NCBI GenBank assembly: GCA_017458885.1
Contig: JAFSZQ010000114.1
Location: 1-8,716 of the forward strand
Length of the DNA stretch: 8,716 nucleotides
From: Oscillospiraceae bacterium
GTDB taxonomy: Bacteria > Bacillota > Clostridia > Oscillospirales > Oscillospiraceae
Reading direction: 5' to 3'
In this document: in pieces, positions 7,501 to 8,716 of the stretch
Layout of the letters: each line of letters opens with the position of its first letter
How positions within the stretch are numbered: the stretch's first letter is position 1
Notes under the pieces: generated by a model
The model's input: the letters and a program-made list of their open reading frames with translations, nothing else
Database searches by the model: none
Told to the model about the DNA's origin: nothing
Position numbers and translations under genes: made by a program

Positions 7501-7597
7501 CGCGCAGGTACACCACGCCGAAGATCGACACGATGACGAACGCGAGGATCGTCGTCACGCGGTGCTTGATGCAGAATTTCGCGATCGCTCCGCCCAT
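4568..7597 (-). CDS. RND family efflux permease (HAE1/AcrB-like)
   Basis: This inner-membrane pump subunit is 1009 residues long, close to full length for the AcrB/HAE1 family. It would export substrates using the proton gradient. TM1 lies at about 13-31, the first extracytoplasmic porter loop at 32-325, TM2-TM6 at about 327-487, TM7 near 523-541, the second loop to about 840, and TM8-TM12 at about 843-997. Signatures include RPLESAI (67-73), GMIVDNSIVVLENIYR in TM4 (Asp398, Asn399), NASIILIDYI in TM10 (Asn910, Asp917) and RPVLMTTLTTILAIAPLALG (942-961). AcrB uses Asp407, Asp408 and Lys940 for proton relay. Here the second Asp and the Lys appear replaced by Asn, a form I associate with a non-proteobacterial HAE1 subgroup. 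The ATG lies 2 bases after the adaptor stop, with GGGGG at 7604-7608 as ribosome site, so the two genes form an operon. The protein ends in IGKKKKNGT. The substrate cannot be predicted. Confidence 0.95.
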   Translation of the reverse strand: MGGAIAKFCIKHRVTTILAFVIVSIFGVVYLRELQLALLPNMEYPAAVVYCYYNGAAPEDMEQLVSRPLESAILSVPGVDEVSSTSAESLSTVTILYVKGTDVDVAATKLREKFDALSLPEDCTKPTIMNINVSDLMPTAIIALMGEDLASVQTLAEDVVAPALERIDGVASVSYFGGFDRQIAVELDAAKARGLGLSNSYIAQILVAENLLYPGGDLENGREKLTVSTDAQLKSVEDVRNVLIPLQTGGTVRLGDVASVTLETTEQRDIGQMNGIPAVFLQVSKQSGANEAAVSDKAAAKMAELAAKNSAVVYETPYLASEYINIVVNAAIENIILGVGLAAVVVYLFLRRFGATLAIAVSMPVCILTVFVLMYVCDLTMNLLSLGGVAMGVGMIVDNSIVVLENIYRYAAEGHDRMTSCVEGTREVMLSLTASTLTTVAVFLPLGLAGGLAGMIFKDFCLTISFLILGSLVIAVTLVPLLCYFLLDERKVHARQLQRRENGFGERFLARYRKALSYFIRHLGVGVAVSVALVAVFVAACLSTKQVLLPDMDMNMIQGNILMPAGSDAEQTSAIAEQMVAIVYDRVPELDGVYYSVGETENEIGVILVPAKDRSRTATEIANDLRVAFADVAGCEYTISAMDMSQMMTGSDIEVQLSGTDYDTLTMLASDLMRPIAALPDAIDVTSSVSDDVPQVKVTMKREAAAQYGLTAAQVGQAVRAELTGATATTVNLDNKEIDVVVRGDGAASASLDALRSAPIATPYGGTVPLSAVANVDIELAPATISRVNQSRTVTITGSTVSGDTNAVTAQIRAILDSYAMPDGYEASIGGGYEQMQENFHDLTLALIVALGLVYFVLASQFESFVMPVIVMMILPVAFSGALFALPLTGRDLSMISMVALIMLAGTVVNASIILIDYIKQRRARGESREEAILNACPLRIRPVLMTTLTTILAIAPLALGVGQSNELMSDMGVTMVSGMLISTVVTLLFTPVYYCVIDNIGKKKKNGT

Positions 7598-7599
7598 CG

Positions 7600-8716
7600 T
7601 CAGCCCCCGTTCACGATCCGCACGGCGTCGCCGTCGGAGAGGTACTGCTGCCCGACGGTCACGAGCTGCTGTCCCGCGGCGAGGCCGGAGAGCACCTCGG
7701 TCACGCCGTCGCCGGTCAGCCCCGTCGTGACGCCCGTGCGCGCCGCCGCGCCGTTTTCGACGACGAAGACGTACTGCTCGCCGTTCGCGGTCAGGATCGC
7801 CTCGGACGGCACGGCGAGCGCGCCCGCCGCCGTCTCGGTGAAGAACGTCACGTCCGCGAACATACCGGAGATCAGCCCCTCCACGTCGGCGGGGACGCTC
7901 AAAACGACGGCGTAGAGCTTGGTCTGCGGATTTGCCGTCTGCTCCACCGAGCGGACGACGCCGGTGAAGTCCGCGTCCGCGCTCGCGACGCTGACGTGCG
8001 CCGCGTCGCCGATGGCGAGCTTCGGCACCAGCGCCTCGGAGACATAGACCGTGACCTTCATCTGCTCCGCGCCGCTGATGACGGCGACGGGGTAGCCCGA
8101 CGTGACGAAGCCGCCCTCGACCGCGGTCAGCGAGGCGAGCGTGCCGTCCACCGGCGCGACGACGTTGCCGCCGCCGTCCACGTCGTCCATGATGATCCCC
8201 AACTGCTCGAGGTTCGAGCGGTAGCTCTCCATGCCCGCGCGGAGCTGGGAGAGCGTCTGGTCGCGCGTCGCCTCGAGCTGCAGCAATTGCAGCTCCGCCT
8301 GGTCGATCTCGAGCTGCGACGCCGCGCCGATCTCGAAGAGCGCGCGGGTGTCGCCGACGTTCTTTTCCGCGAGCGCCACCTGCTTGTCGAAGTACTCCTT
8401 CTGCTGGCTGTAGCTCGTCGCGGCGCTGTCGTAGCTGATCTTCGCCGCGTTGTAGCTCGCGATGGTCGAGCCGAGGTCGAGCGTGCAGATCACGTCGCCC
8501 TTCTTCACCGTGTCGCCCGCCTCGACGTAGACGGCGGTACACTTGGCGGTGGACGCGACATAGATCGACGTCTCGTCGTCGCTCGTCACGCTGCCGGAGA
8601 CGCGGTTCTCGGTCGCCACATCGCGGCGCTCGATCGTTTTGACCTCCACGGCGGTGCCCGCCGGAAGCTCCGCTTCCGCCGCGGGCTCCGCCGAATTGCA
8701 GCCCGTCGCCGCAAAC
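7600..8716 (-). CDS. RND/HlyD-type efflux adaptor lipoprotein (5' partial)
   Basis: This is the adaptor subunit (membrane fusion protein family) that pairs with the RND permease downstream. The frame is open to the window edge. The visible part, 371 residues, begins with FAATGC, which reads as the end of a signal peptide with a lipobox (Cys codon 8700-8698). The start is therefore only a little way outside the window, and the mature protein should be a lipid-anchored exported protein. Order of parts: first half-lipoyl motif VEAGDTVKKGDVICTLD; a coiled-coil hairpin of about 85 residues (YNAAKISYDS to YRSNLEQLG); second half-lipoyl motif VVAPVDGTLASL; a beta-barrel domain starting MKVTVYVSEALV; and a membrane-proximal domain ending LSDGDAVRIVNGG. 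This order is classic for RND adaptors. A GTG at 8649 could be taken as a start, but it would remove the lipobox and is rejected. The stop lies 2 bases before the permease ATG. Confidence 0.93.
   Translation of the reverse strand, partial: FAATGCNSAEPAAEAELPAGTAVEVKTIERRDVATENRVSGSVTSDDETSIYVASTAKCTAVYVEAGDTVKKGDVICTLDLGSTIASYNAAKISYDSAATSYSQQKEYFDKQVALAEKNVGDTRALFEIGAASQLEIDQAELQLLQLEATRDQTLSQLRAGMESYRSNLEQLGIIMDDVDGGGNVVAPVDGTLASLTAVEGGFVTSGYPVAVISGAEQMKVTVYVSEALVPKLAIGDAAHVSVASADADFTGVVRSVEQTANPQTKLYAVVLSVPADVEGLISGMFADVTFFTETAAGALAVPSEAILTANGEQYVFVVENGAAARTGVTTGLTGDGVTEVLSGLAAGQQLVTVGQQYLSDGDAVRIVNGG

Noticed and set aside
7598..8542. In-frame upstream extension of the RND gene, giving 1324 codons
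   Set aside because: The extension runs through the adaptor gene in another frame, is Arg-rich and low in complexity, and adds nothing resembling an RND N-terminus. The ATG at 7597 begins a normal permease and has a ribosome site.

Overview
The window is strongly GC-rich, with G or C at most third codon positions. Its proteins look clostridial: a short ParC/GyrA-type topoisomerase subunit, a YitT-family membrane protein, a LUD-domain protein, a small lipoprotein and an RND efflux pair whose adaptor is a lipoprotein. The best guess is an uncultured or gut-type high-GC member of the Clostridia (Oscillospirales or similar). This rests on protein resemblance recalled from memory, because the window has no rRNA or other phylogenetic marker.

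Layout. Bases 1-4128 carry four plus-strand genes. The first is the 3' part of a type IIA topoisomerase A subunit. A YitT-family gene follows, joined by an ATGA stop/start overlap. A LUD-domain (DUF162) gene comes 10 bases later behind a strong Shine-Dalgarno sequence. Then comes a small lipoprotein gene of unknown function, set off by about 100 bases that fold into three successive hairpins. A clear intrinsic terminator (4142-4180) closes this side. Bases 8716-4568 carry two minus-strand genes separated by 2 bases: an RND periplasmic-type adaptor lipoprotein, whose first codons lie outside the window, and a complete HAE1-type RND permease. The two gene sets converge on 4129-4567, which holds no convincing gene but is rich in inverted repeats.

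How the genes work together. The adaptor and permease form one efflux unit; no outer-membrane channel gene is visible. The topoisomerase and YitT genes are translationally coupled by position, but no shared function is evident. The LUD and lipoprotein genes are neighbours without a clear pathway link. I saw no tRNA, rRNA, CRISPR array, transposase or integrase. The least explained DNA is the two noncoding patches, the triple-hairpin element at 3372-3472 and the inverted repeats at 4194-4551. They look like dispersed repeat elements or structured RNA and are the best targets for a genome-wide copy search. I found no clearly new multi-gene system.
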